The notes beneath the pieces were generated by a model, which searched no databases, was not told where the DNA came from, and saw nothing but the letters and a program-made list of their open reading frames with translations. A DNA stretch of 64,000 nucleotides from Hippasteria phrygiana (taxonomy: Eukaryota > Echinodermata > Asteroidea > Valvatida > Goniasteridae). Both the position numbers and the translations under genes were made by a program. Positions 40,501 through 48,056 of the stretch are shown piece by piece. Each line of letters opens with the position of its first letter. Within the stretch, counting starts at the first letter, position 1. The stretch spans positions 62,001 to 126,000 of the forward strand of contig JAZGUH010000443.1 of the NCBI GenBank assembly GCA_037893225.1, read 5' to 3'.

Positions 40501-43435
40501 AACGGACCACGGCTCCTTACGGTGGCTATTCAACTTCCGCGAACCCGAAGGACAGGTGGCCAGATGGATCCAAAGGCTGGGGTGTTACGAATTTGACATC
40601 GAGCACCGAGCGGGCAAGAAACACATCAACGCCGACGCCGTCTCCAGGATCCCGTGTGGCCAGTGCGGACGGTCAAGAGAGCAGGGCCAGGAATGCTACA
40701 CCGGGGAGGGCCAGAGTAGTACCGGGGAGGCACAAGTGGACGGACTGGTGGGAGCTGTCGGCGAGTCCGGACGGAAACGGGCCACTGCCTCAGAACAACT
40801 CCTGGAGACATGGGACCCCGAGGAACTGGCGCGGGAGCAACGCAGCGACCCCGAACTGGGCAAGCTCATGCAGTGGCTGGAGGAGGCGGTCCCCCGACCC
40901 GGCTGGACGGATGTCTCGGCGCTGGACGAGGGTACCAAGTTCTGGTGGGCCAAGTGGCAAAGGCTACGGCTGGCCCGTGGGGTCCTACAGCTAAGATGGG
41001 AACAGCCCGGCGGGGGACCCCCGACGTGGAAGGTCGTGGTCCCAAAGGGGAAGGTGGAGGACGTCATGAGGTTGGTCCATGACAACAGAACCTCGGGCCA
41101 CTTGGGGGTCGCCCGGACGGTCGCACGACTGAAGCAGGCCTCCGTGTACTGGAGAGGGATGCAACGCCAGGCGGAAGAGTGGTGTCGGAAGTGCCACAAG
41201 TGTGGCTCGAAGAAGTCGCCTCCCAGACCCCGGAAGGCCCCACTCCAACAATACTTAGTAGGGGCCCCGATGGAGCGCCTGGCAATTGACCTGACGGGCA
41301 GACTTCCGAAGACGAGGGCCGGGAACACGGGCATCATGGTGGTCGCTGACTACTTCACGAAGTGGGTGGAGGCCTTTCCCATCCCCGACAAAACGTCAGA
41401 AACCGTCGCCAGGGTCCTCGTCGAGCAGGTTGTCACGCGGTTCGGCACCCCCCTAGAAATCCATACGGATCAGGGGAGGGAGTTCGAAGCCGGACTGTTC
41501 CAGGGAGTCTGTAGGCTGCTCGGCATTCAAAAGACCCGTACTACGCCGTTCCACCCCCAGTCAGACGGGATGGTGGAGCGGTTTAACCGCACGGTCAAGA
41601 CGATGCTGAGCCTGTTCGTCGACGAGAACCAGGACGACTGGGACGAACACCTGCCGTATGTCATGATGGCGTACCGTTCCTCTCAACACGACAGCACCAA
41701 ACTCACGCCGAACCTGCTCATGCTCGGCCGGGAAGTCAGGCTCCCCCTGGACCTCGTGGTGGGGCTCCCGGAAGAGCGATCGGCACGCGTGGTAGTACCC
41801 GACTACGTGGATGGGCTGAGGAGGAAGATGGAGCGTGCCCACGAGTTCGCCCGGCGTCACCTACAGAGCAGCCAGACCTACCAGAAACGACAGTACGACC
41901 GTCGGGCCGAAGGGGCTGGGTATGAGCTAGGCCAACCGGTGTGGCTGTACACCCCCGCCAAGAAAGTGGGTCGCACGCCCAAGCTGCAGTGTTGGTGGGA
42001 CGGACCGTTCGTGGTAACGAAGAGAATGGACGACGTCACTTACCGGGTCCAGAAGTCCCCTCGGGCTAAAGCCAAGGTGATCCATTACAACCGGCTGAAA
42101 CCATACCTGGGCGACGCCGATGTGGGCTGGTGGGAGCGTACCACTCGGGGATCTCGGGCGGAAGAAGGCAGTACCACCACGGAGGGACCGCCGGGGACAC
42201 CGGACCGATCGGGGGTCCCATTATCGGACCCGGCGAACGAAGCTGCCCTGGACGACCAGGCGAACAGCGGGGAAGGTCAAGACCCCGGGATGGCCCCGAC
42301 TCCCTACGGGGAGGGGACACCACCACCGGCCGAGACGACGGCGACGACCCCCGACGAGCCGAGCGGGACGGAACCGGAGTCCGGCGAAGTGGCCGGCGAG
42401 GCGGCGGGGGAAGGCGAGCCGGCACCTCCTACGCCATCGGAACCGGCTACCGGCAGAGTCACTAGGGCCGGACGGAGAATTATCCGTCCCAGTCGATATT
42501 GCCTCCACCTAACTGACCTTCCTTCTTTTCCCCCCTGCAGGATGGATCAGGTGAGATGTCCCCACTGCGACAGGACGTTCAACCAGCGCCATAATCTCCG
42601 GAGGCACCTCCGGACGGCGTGCAGGGTACTCCACCTCGAATGTCCCTACGCTTGTGCCCGGGGGTGCGGAAGGACCTTCTATAGGAGGGACGTCCGGGAG
42701 CGACATCACCACTATTGTGCGGGGAGTTTTGTGGGATCGGTGGGTGCGGAGGTCGACGAACTCGACGTCCACGCCAGCGACGAGGAGATGGACGCCGCTC
42801 CACCCCCTCCGCCGCCGACGTCCCACCGGGGGGGCCGTAACCACCCGGAACAGCCCCCCCACGCTACCACACCACGCGCGGGGCGGTCGCCCTCACCGCC
42901 ACGCCTCACTCGGCAAGGGAGTCACCAGGTCCCGGGGTCTCCCAGCCGGTCGGGGGACCGCGGCCCCTCGGAACGCTTCTCCCGACCACCCCATTCGGAA
43001 CATTCCTCGGGGGGACGACCATCTGGGTCGGGGAGCCGTGTCCGTGCGGAACGCTCCCCGGCGGGGCCCCCCCCACGAGGCCGTTGGAACCGGCGCCGGG
43101 GCGGGAGGGGTCGACCGGTCCGAGCGGAGGGCGGGGTGCCGATGAGACCCTCTGCGCCCCCCGATGCCCCCTTGCCACAGTGGGACGGACGCCCTCTTCT
43201 TCTTCCGGCCGGTACCAGCGTGCACTTTCCGGACGGGAGGCGACTCCAGCTGAGCAGAGCCGCGGCCGTCCGGACGCCTAGCATCACACGGGACTCCGCC
43301 CAGCCCTCTCTGGGGGGACTGCTACCACCCGGAGCGCCGCCACCCCCGCGCTACCCCAACAACGTACCACGTCGCTTCTGGGAGGAACTGTTCCGGCAGA
43401 CGGAAGTCCAACGGCAGCCTCCACCTACCAGCTGA
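34502..43435 (+). CDS. gag-pol: Gag-Pol polyprotein with C-terminal zinc-finger extension (2977 aa)
   Basis: Single uninterrupted frame; the ATG at 34502 is the first after the LTR. Regions by nucleotide: 51-aa repeats (34877–about 35540); 9/10-aa EPLRVGVNG repeats (35681–37527); capsid-like gag domain (about 37740–38235); CCHC knuckle C-x2-C-x4-H-x4-C (38354–38396); aspartic protease LLLDTGA (DTG at 38552–38560); RT with YLDD (39857–39868); RNase H (about 40290–40650, DTDAS, TDHGS); integrase HHCC finger (41072–41206) and catalytic D, D, E at 41288, 41468, 41576 (D-x59-D-x35-E); GPF module (WDGPFVV, about 41998); then in-frame zinc fingers and an Arg/Pro-rich tail. All catalytic motifs are intact. 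Having gag, pol and a third ORF in one frame is unusual. Confidence 0.95.
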   Translation: MNPPGRDSLVSDSPHGADTDGDIAPHDAGQSGDRNGGPFVTLSELESFLRDNQGSLPRDKRETGGSSGSESLMWEDGEKMKPEMIDQGGRICYIPCRICIDSPQTSYESLSGPSHAAGVGVTDAPFHPERCRVALAGVAGTVLHCGTTHDPYSGVSNAGPREGPPGAVHGDGADAAFHTERRRAAFAGAAGAEPRVETACEFHAGAPGGGSRGGPPCAVHGGGANAAFHTERRRAAFAGAAGAEPRLGTACEFHTGAPDGGPRGGPPCAVHGGEANAAFHSERRRAAFAGAEPCMEGAFGFCTSTPSGGHREGPRRAGYGGGADTPLHTERGHAASADAGGGGRPETPHIFYTGVSTGSHEELTTRAGPGATGIPQPTRPMTVTVEPPQRCRCGQPLRVGVNGEPLRVGVNGEPLRVGVNGEPLRVGVYGGEPLRVGVNGVEPLRVGVNGEPLRVGVNGEPLRVGVNGEPLRVGVNGEPLRVGVNGEPLRVGVNGEPLRVGVNGEPLRVGVNGEPLRVGVYGGEPLRVGVNGVEPLRVGVNGEPLRVGVNGEPLRVGVNGEPLRVGVNGEPLRVGVYGGEPLRVGVNGVEPLRVGVNGEPLRVGVNGEPLRVGVNGEPLRVGVYGGEPLRVGVNGVEPLRVGVYGGEPLRVGVNGEPLRVGVNGGEPLRVGVNGEPLRVGVYGGEPLRVGVNGVEPLRVGVNGEPLRVGVNGEPLRVVVNGEPLRVGVNGEPLRVGVYGGEPLRVGVNGVEPLRVGVNGEPLRVGVNGEPLRVGVNGEPLRVGVNGEPLRVGVNGEPLRVGVYGGEPLRVGVNGVEPLRVGVYGGEPLRVGVNGEPLRVGVNGGEPLRVGVNGEPLRVGVYGGEPLRVGVNGEPLRVGVYGGEPLRVGVNGVEPLRVGVYGEPLRVGVYGGEPLRVGVNGEPLRVGVYGGEPLRVGVYGGEPLRVGVNGVEPLRVGGNGEPLRVGVNGAEPLRVGVYGGEPLRVGVNGAEAIRTGVYGGEPLRVEVNGVRQPSREGRPGIAGWHHTEPPCGTEAPSTTKGAQTTPGTCGAAGRAGDMPTPPPGMRRGTAGPSDPGGRRPMMFPDRFDGGSSWSDYRIHFESVAAVNHWSEAEKAMFLASHLRGTAQEALADMAPEGRTEYASILETFEQRFGVAAQIPLHRAQLSMRLRGRDESLGSLGQSIRRLIYKSYPKLPTHAREDLAVEAFRNALGNEQLQRHIFSRRAATLTEAVALAAEMEAFLEAQARQKGRSGTKDVRLVTQPPAEEPGPAAGTGDVQAARPRVECYGCHEFGHIRRYCPKRKSASDRQRGPTGTTPRRQAPSGEPAAPARVTSANYITGKVAGISVRLLLDTGAAVSLLSERVYGTLDETERPRLLRSAPALRMADGSSMPARGVADFKLQVGGQLLNHACTVADIEPDVILGIDFLSRYRCEWRWGDGVVVVDGEAVPLEGSRRRPMVARVQVMENMVVPAGHEAIIAGGVAAGPRMGVGMVYPNLGATDSCQVAVVTGLVDTGNGTVPIRVFNPTTDPVTVYKGSRLALFSPMDDFDVMELGDGRPRTATGHSFSPPASVRTEVPAHLGDLLDRGAVNLGPAEHARLAELLTEFSEAFTGPDGKLGRTNLAQHAIDTGAANPIRQPPRRLPMHKRREAEKQVEQMLQEGVVEPSNSPWSSPVVLVKKKDGSIRFCVDYRKVNEVTLKDAYPIPRIEDNLDALDGAKWFSTLDLASGYWQVGLDKGDRGKTAFGMQNGLYQFTVMPFGLCNAPATFERLMERVLRGLQWQIAVVYLDDVIVWGSDFEEHYQRLATVLGRFRATGLKLKPKKCDLFKTEVSFLGHKVSAEGVSTDPEKVTVIRKWPQPANLTQVRSFLGLASYYRRFIADFAEIARPLHALTNKSQKTFAWSSSCQSAFEHLKDALATTPVLRYPNTERRYILDTDASHCTIGAVLSQEGDDGERVIAYGSRALSKAERNYCTTRRELLAAVHFIHYFKHYLLGKRFLLRTDHGSLRWLFNFREPEGQVARWIQRLGCYEFDIEHRAGKKHINADAVSRIPCGQCGRSREQGQECYTGEGQSSTGEAQVDGLVGAVGESGRKRATASEQLLETWDPEELAREQRSDPELGKLMQWLEEAVPRPGWTDVSALDEGTKFWWAKWQRLRLARGVLQLRWEQPGGGPPTWKVVVPKGKVEDVMRLVHDNRTSGHLGVARTVARLKQASVYWRGMQRQAEEWCRKCHKCGSKKSPPRPRKAPLQQYLVGAPMERLAIDLTGRLPKTRAGNTGIMVVADYFTKWVEAFPIPDKTSETVARVLVEQVVTRFGTPLEIHTDQGREFEAGLFQGVCRLLGIQKTRTTPFHPQSDGMVERFNRTVKTMLSLFVDENQDDWDEHLPYVMMAYRSSQHDSTKLTPNLLMLGREVRLPLDLVVGLPEERSARVVVPDYVDGLRRKMERAHEFARRHLQSSQTYQKRQYDRRAEGAGYELGQPVWLYTPAKKVGRTPKLQCWWDGPFVVTKRMDDVTYRVQKSPRAKAKVIHYNRLKPYLGDADVGWWERTTRGSRAEEGSTTTEGPPGTPDRSGVPLSDPANEAALDDQANSGEGQDPGMAPTPYGEGTPPPAETTATTPDEPSGTEPESGEVAGEAAGEGEPAPPTPSEPATGRVTRAGRRIIRPSRYCLHLTDLPSFPPCRMDQVRCPHCDRTFNQRHNLRRHLRTACRVLHLECPYACARGCGRTFYRRDVRERHHHYCAGSFVGSVGAEVDELDVHASDEEMDAAPPPPPPTSHRGGRNHPEQPPHATTPRAGRSPSPPRLTRQGSHQVPGSPSRSGDRGPSERFSRPPHSEHSSGGRPSGSGSRVRAERSPAGPPPRGRWNRRRGGRGRPVRAEGGVPMRPSAPPDAPLPQWDGRPLLLPAGTSVHFPDGRRLQLSRAAAVRTPSITRDSAQPSLGGLLPPGAPPPPRYPNNVPRRFWEELFRQTEVQRQPPPTS
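34877..35540 (+). repeat. 153-bp tandem repeat coding a 51-aa gag repeat
   Basis: FH(T/S/P)ERRRAAFAGA starts recur at 34877, 35030, 35183 and 35336 (exact 153-bp period), then at 35480 (144 bp). Repeats 2–4 are very similar; the outer ones diverge. Confidence 0.9.
35681..37527 (+). repeat. 27/30-bp coding minisatellite inside gag, ~65 copies
   Basis: Unit encodes EPLRVGVNG (27 bp), with 30-bp variants adding one Gly or Val codon (VYGGEPL, VNGVEPL). All length variants keep the reading frame. Each unit contains ACTCC…GGAGT, able to form a small hairpin. Higher-order blocks of the same variant order recur (for example near 36061–36240 and 36541–36720), indicating block duplication. Confidence 0.97.
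42539..42542 (+). promoter_or_regulatory. Candidate 3' splice acceptor before ORF3
   Basis: A pyrimidine tract (CCTTCCTTCTTTTCCCCCC) followed by TGCAG|G, with the AG at 42539–42540 and the ORF3 ATG at 42542–42544. It is one of the strongest acceptor-like sequences in the element. Confidence 0.55.
42542..43435 (+). CDS. ORF3: zinc-finger, Arg/Pro-rich protein (297 aa) in env position
   Basis: Occupies the place of env downstream of integrase, but I see no signal peptide, transmembrane span or fusion motif. It begins MDQVRCPHC. Finger 1 is C-x2-C-x12-H-x4-C (about 42557–42619). Finger 2 is C-x3-C-x12-H-x3-C within CARGCGRTFYRRDVRERHHHYC (about 42653–42718). An acidic patch and a long Pro/Arg/Ser-rich, probably disordered basic tail follow. 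The frame is continuous with pol, so it may be both a Gal-Pol read-on domain and a separate protein from a spliced mRNA. A nucleic-acid-binding or regulatory role is inference. I do not recognise a family. Confidence 0.65.
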   Translation: MDQVRCPHCDRTFNQRHNLRRHLRTACRVLHLECPYACARGCGRTFYRRDVRERHHHYCAGSFVGSVGAEVDELDVHASDEEMDAAPPPPPPTSHRGGRNHPEQPPHATTPRAGRSPSPPRLTRQGSHQVPGSPSRSGDRGPSERFSRPPHSEHSSGGRPSGSGSRVRAERSPAGPPPRGRWNRRRGGRGRPVRAEGGVPMRPSAPPDAPLPQWDGRPLLLPAGTSVHFPDGRRLQLSRAAAVRTPSITRDSAQPSLGGLLPPGAPPPPRYPNNVPRRFWEELFRQTEVQRQPPPTS

Positions 43436-43593
43436 ACTGGATGTTGTTTTCCCTTCCCCCCCTGGACTTTTGTGTTACCCCCCCTTTTTTTTTTTTGTGT
43501 GTTGGTGGTCACTGCGGGCGCCGTCCGGCTCGGGCCTTCCTGGGCGTCCGGTCATCGGTGCTGGTTGTCTTGTTCGGGGACGAACAAAGGTCT

Positions 43594-43606
43594 TCGCGGG
43601 GGGCAA
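43594..43606 (+). promoter_or_regulatory. Polypurine tract before the 3' LTR
   Basis: GCGGGGGGCAA immediately precedes the LTR. It is G-rich, as expected for a plus-strand primer, with C interruptions. Confidence 0.6.
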
Positions 43607-43957
43607 TGTAGCGCCGGTGCCGGTCGGTTGGCGGAGGGCGCTAGCACGGCACCACTAGCGGAACCGTTGCGGTGGAGCCCCAGCTGACCGGCCGGTAGAG
43701 GGCACCAGCACGGTCCCACAGCGGAGCTGTTGCAACGGAGCCCCTGCTGGTCGGCTGGGGAGGCCCGTTGCGTGCGGCGCACGCGCAGTGACCCGTTTCC
43801 CTAGTAACAAGCATTGTGCGATCCTCCACCATTTTGTGTGAGGCCTTGTGTATTTTGCTACCCGAATAAACGGCCTAGAGCCCTTCAGAGCTTGAGCAAA
43901 GTGTGCCGGAGTGTTCTTTCAGGGTGTACGAGAGTCCCGCGCACGGTCGACGCTACA
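43607..43957 (+). repeat. 3' LTR (351 bp)
   Basis: Identical to 34089–34439. AATAAA at 43865–43870 is the likely polyadenylation signal of the element's RNA. Confidence 0.97.
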
Positions 43958-43961
43958 GTAC

Positions 43962-45380
43962 TATAATAATAATAATAATAAAAAATAAATAAAAAAATAA
44001 CCAATGGCTACCCCTAAATAAGCGGACGTAAAGGTGAAATAAACCATGGAGGAAGGAAAACATGAATAAATTTAACAAGGAAAGGATTGTTGGTATTCTG
44101 TATCCTTGGAAACAGCTTCCCTTGTGCTGATGTACTAAAACTTGTTACATGTACCTGGATGATGTGATTAAGTTTAGAGATTAGAGGGCTAAATTTGAAT
44201 TTTTGGTTTTTTAATCTTTATATTTTCCCAGACCGTATGCCTTGATAACTAAATGCAGCTTTACGAAAAACTAGCAGCCAAATTTTCAATCGGTGTCTGA
44301 TTTTGTCATTGTCGGGACTCCATTGCACAAATTTTGAAAATACATCTCTAATCCGAAAATATAATTAACTGCCATGATTTATGCCATTTAAGAAACAACA
44401 ACCAGGCAAACGAGACAACCAGGCAAACACGAGACGACCCGGCAAACACAGACGACCCGCCAAACGACACAACCGACAGATGACAACCCACAAACGACAC
44501 GACCCACAAACGGCACAACCCACAAACGACAACCGACACAACCCGACAAACCCACCAACTGACAAACCCACCATATACCAAAATTGCCTGATAGATGAAG
44601 GATCTGGCAGGAATTGGGCCAACGGATCGAAGCACTCCGTGGCTGTTGTTCAACCACTAATTGATGCGTGCTCAAAAGTACAGGCATGTATTCCACATGG
44701 TTATACCTCCTATCTCTTCTTACCCTACCCCAAAGGTTACCTCGGGTCAACCTTACCACAGGGATATACATTTTGGAAAATGCATTCCCCAATAGCCGCT
44801 TCTCTAATTTGGCAGGGTGCCAGTAGGTACATGTAACTAGTGTTGATATGGTGGTCTTGCTTGTGTAAATTGCTTTATCGGTCTATCTTGCTATACCCAG
44901 CACGATATGGGGCAGAGGGGTACCCCTTTTTGTCCCTATACCCTACACACTCTTCAGAATATTGTTACCTAACACATCCCCCCTAGACTTCTGAAAAGAA
45001 TTCCTGAGATTCCGGGAACACAATAACCAACACATATCGTGCATCATATGTATCTTGCTGATGACCTTGCCTGCTGCATTCACAAAGAATACGGTATGCA
45101 CCTACCTTGGCTTGGGGTCTTGCTTATCTTTGTGAGCTGGACTTGGATCTTGTTGGACGCAGTGTGATCATGGAGCTATATAGCTCCATATGGTGTATGA
45201 ACACTGATAAAACCTGGCTATAGACTCTAGCATTGAAGTTTGTGGGATATTATGACCAATATAATGCAGGGGAGATAGAACGACTGCCGCCTTGTATTCC
45301 TTTCAGCTGTTCTTTGGCAAGCTGTATAATATGTGCTTGAATTGGTTGTTTCGGTTTTTCTTTTCAAAAAGTAGTCCCTG
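43962..45380. other. No gene seen; simple repeats
   Basis: An (AAT)n patch (43965–43985) follows the LTR element. Degenerate CAAACGACACAACCCA-type tandem repeats occupy 44395–44570. Nothing coding. Confidence 0.5.
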
Positions 45381-45389
45381 TGTCTTCAA

Positions 45390-46070
45390 GGTATCTGGCG
45401 AGCGTTCAGAGTCTACTAATTACCGACCTATGGGTCTGCTTCCTGTATTAGATCATGGAGGAAGGATCCTTCCTCCATGATTAGATCTTTGAATGCTTTA
45501 TTAATCAACAGCTTCTCAGTCACCTTGAGGACAATGACCTTATTTTATTACTGACTGCCAGTATGGCTTTTGCCATTCCCGTTCCACTGATGATCTGCTG
45601 TCCCTCATCACTTATCAGTTTAGGGCTTTGGGCGTTAGGGGCGAGGCTTGTGTGGTAAGCGCTGGACATATCCAAGGCTTTTGACAAGGTCTGGTATAAG
45701 TGCCTTCTGCACTTGCTTTAGTCATATCATGGAGAATGGTGTTCCTGGTAGAATGCTCTGTTATCTCCGCTTTCCTTTCTAACAGCCAGTTCAAATCCTT
45801 GTTGGGCAATCATCTGCTTGTTCTGTCAACTCTGGTGTCCTGCACGCTCTGTTCTTCATCCAACTCTTTCTGGTTTTGTGCTGATGACTATACACTCTGC
45901 TGTGTTTCTCCCCATTCGGCTAACACTTCTCGCAAAGAACTGGGTGCTTCACTCAATAATGTTCAGGAGAGTGTGTTGACGTGTGGCAACAACTGGCTGG
46001 TAACCTTCAATGCAAAGAAAACTAAATTGCTGTGTCTCGATCTGGAGATGATATATTTCCATCAGATGGT
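45390..46070 (+). pseudogene. Decayed non-LTR retrotransposon reverse transcriptase
   Basis: Across shifting frames the RT order is recognisable: TNYRPMGLLPVL, QLLSHLEDNDLI, CQYGF, a DISKAFDKVWYKCLLHLL segment, ENGVPG, a catalytic (F/C)ADDYTL at about 45877–45899, and NNWLVTFNAKKTKLLCL. Several frameshifts and a missing stretch rule out function. The motif set fits Jockey/CR1-type LINEs; the clade is not resolved. Confidence 0.8.
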
Positions 46071-46079
46071 ACATCACAT

Positions 46080-46402
46080 AATAATCGGCATTTAAGAATG
46101 CTCAAATAGTAAACTATATCACAGCGCTTACAATATCATTCCTGAAGCCTTCTCAACTCCCTGGGGAGTGGGGAATATACAGCCCTAGCTGCAAGTTAAG
46201 CGCACATGGGCTTATCAAACACATAACCATCACTGCCCTCACAGGTACCCCATTTACTCCTGGGTGGAGAGAAGCAAATTGGGACAAAGTACCTAGCTCA
46301 AGGACACAAGCACCATGACCCCCAGCCGGTCTCGAACCCACAATCTGCAGTATTACTGAGATCTTGAGTCCGCTGGTACACTAAGCCACATCGCTCCTGC
46401 TC
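46080..46402 (-). mobile_element. tRNA-derived SINE (family 2)
   Basis: Minus strand: A box TGGCTTAGTGTACC (46374–46388) and B box GGTTCGAGACC (46328–46338), followed by a body containing TGTGTCCTTGAGCTAGGTAC and CCACCCAGGAGTAAATGGG, the style of conserved metazoan tRNA SINEs. It lies directly after the LINE relic. Confidence 0.8.
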
Positions 46403-46471
46403 TCACATGGCGTTTTAGCTGGTAACCTGTTATTACTAAGCAAGATTTTCTGTGCCGAAGTAAATTCATTC

Positions 46472-46723
46472 CCTGGGGCCAATTTCATAGAGCTGTTAAG
46501 CACAAAAATTTGCTTAGTATGAAAATGTCTTGCTTAGTAAAAACGGGTTACCAGCCAAAATTCCATGTAATTTTCATGCCATTAAAAGCAAACACAGCTG
46601 AATGCCAGTCAAAAGCAATATTCCACACATGGAAATCTGGTTGGTAATCCAGTTTTTATTAAGGAAGCATTTGCATGCTAAGCAAATCTTTGTGCTTATC
46701 AGCTTTATGAAATTGGCCCCTGG
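46472..46723. mobile_element. 252-bp MITE with CCNGGGGCCAATTTCAT TIRs
   Basis: TIRs of about 46 bp: CCTGGGGCCAATTTCATAGA… pairs with …TTTATGAAATTGGCCCCTGG. A diverged copy lies at 27130–27395. Confidence 0.8.
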
Positions 46724-47153
46724 TGGCAACGCTAGGCTGGGGGTCACGTTGTGGTAGCCACTGAACTCGAGGAATGACTTTATGTGGAATAAATTGTGGT
46801 GAAATGAGTGCTATGGCATATAAAGCTCAATAGTTTTTATTTGCAAATATATTATAGCTTTGTCTGAAACTTTATTCCAATTTAGTGTGCCAAATAACAA
46901 TTTTTAGAAGGCAGTCTTTTGCAAGCAGAAATACAAGTAGATTATACAGGTGGATGCAGCTAGATATACAAAACAACTTTAGAAGTACAAGTATAATTGT
47001 CCAATACTAACTAACAGAAAGACTGCATAATCAAAAACAACTTTTTTGATACATGAATAGAACTTGTAATTTGACAATGTTTACAATTATATAAAAGTAA
47101 AGATAGAGTGATTGTTTATAAAAAAAATTTAACTATATTCTTTGGACTTCCCC

Positions 47154-47297
47154 TTAACCCTCCAGGGTATTTTGGCTAAAAAGCCTGCCAGACGCATCAG
47201 ATTGCATACTTTGTCACATTGACTTGTGTGCAGAATGCAGCAAGGTCAAGCTGTCACCACAGATGCACTGTGCTGCGTCTGGCAGGGTTAGGGTTAA
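47154..47297. mobile_element. 144-bp TTAA MITE
   Basis: TTAACCCTCCAGGG at the left and CTGGCAGGGTTAGGGTTAA at the right, with TTAA at both ends. Confidence 0.65.
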
Positions 47298-47574
47298 GGC
47301 AATCCATAATCTCTGCACCAGGCACAGAACTATGAAACCCAACAACTGAAAATGTAAATGGTGGTATTTCTGAAAACGATTTACCCTCCTGTTCTCAGGG
47401 CCAAAATCGACCCAGCTGCTGTACAGATCAAAACCTATCAAATTTCAGATTGAAACACACACAAACTGTCAGAGTTGGTGTTTAGAGATTTTGATAGGCT
47501 GTGATAGTTATAAGTATAGGAAGGTTTATAATATCAATAAACAACTTCAACCTACTGTAAAGGGCTTTCTATCA

Positions 47575-48056
47575 TTAAAGGTAGTGTACATGATTGGTCA
47601 TTGTTGCAATTTTCATAAATGGGCAGATTTGGGGGTTAGTATTTTATATGAAATATTGTTCCACTGACCTGTTCAAAGTTTTGCGTTGTTGGATGGCGAA
47701 AAAAACGACACTCGTTTTTAACCGTCGGGCGGATGATAGCCTTTAGTCAAGGCGCGCGTGGCTACCCGGACACGTGACGCGCCCCGAATGCCAGCATGTC
47801 CGGGGCGCGCCACTCGTCCAGGTAGCCACGCGCGCCTTGACTAAAAGCTACAGGGCAGATTTCCAACGATTTCCAGCTGGAAATCGTTGGAAAACAATAT
47901 AAATGTACACTTTTCTTGACAACGACAGCACACCTGGTGCCATCATTTAACAGGATGACTGAGACTACTTGTTAACTTACAGTCTAGTAAGGTATTTTGT
48001 AATAATTCAGTAAAAAAATATATTGGAGGATTACCAATCGTGTACACTACCTTTAA
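47575..48056. mobile_element. 482-bp TTAA MITE (AGGTAGTGTACA family) with GC-rich palindrome
   Basis: TIRs TTAAAGGTAGTGTACATGATTGG / CCAATCGTGTACACTACCTTTAA. Internal palindromes are 47737–47850 (arms of about 50 nt, GC-rich) and a perfect 28-bp one at 47863–47890. A related copy lies at 12809–13248. Confidence 0.8.

Larger units (their letters stand above)
34089..43957 (+). mobile_element. Complete Ty3/Gypsy-type LTR retrotransposon, 9.87 kb
   Basis: Identical 351-bp LTRs starting TGTAGCGCC and ending GACGCTACA, with GTAC duplicated at the target (34085–34088, 43958–43961). Order: LTR, primer-binding site, gag (N-terminal repeats, minisatellite, capsid, CCHC), protease, RT, RNase H, integrase, zinc-finger ORF, purine tract, LTR. 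RT–RNaseH–integrase order and DD35E integrase place it in the Ty3/Gypsy group. The open reading frame and LTR identity indicate a very recent insertion. It is much more GC-rich than the surrounding DNA. It sits about 4.2 kb upstream of the galectin 2 start codon, in opposite orientation. Confidence 0.97.

Noticed and set aside
42542..43435. ORF3 as a classical envelope glycoprotein
   Set aside because: No signal peptide, transmembrane segment or cysteine-rich ectodomain; it has zinc fingers and a basic disordered tail.
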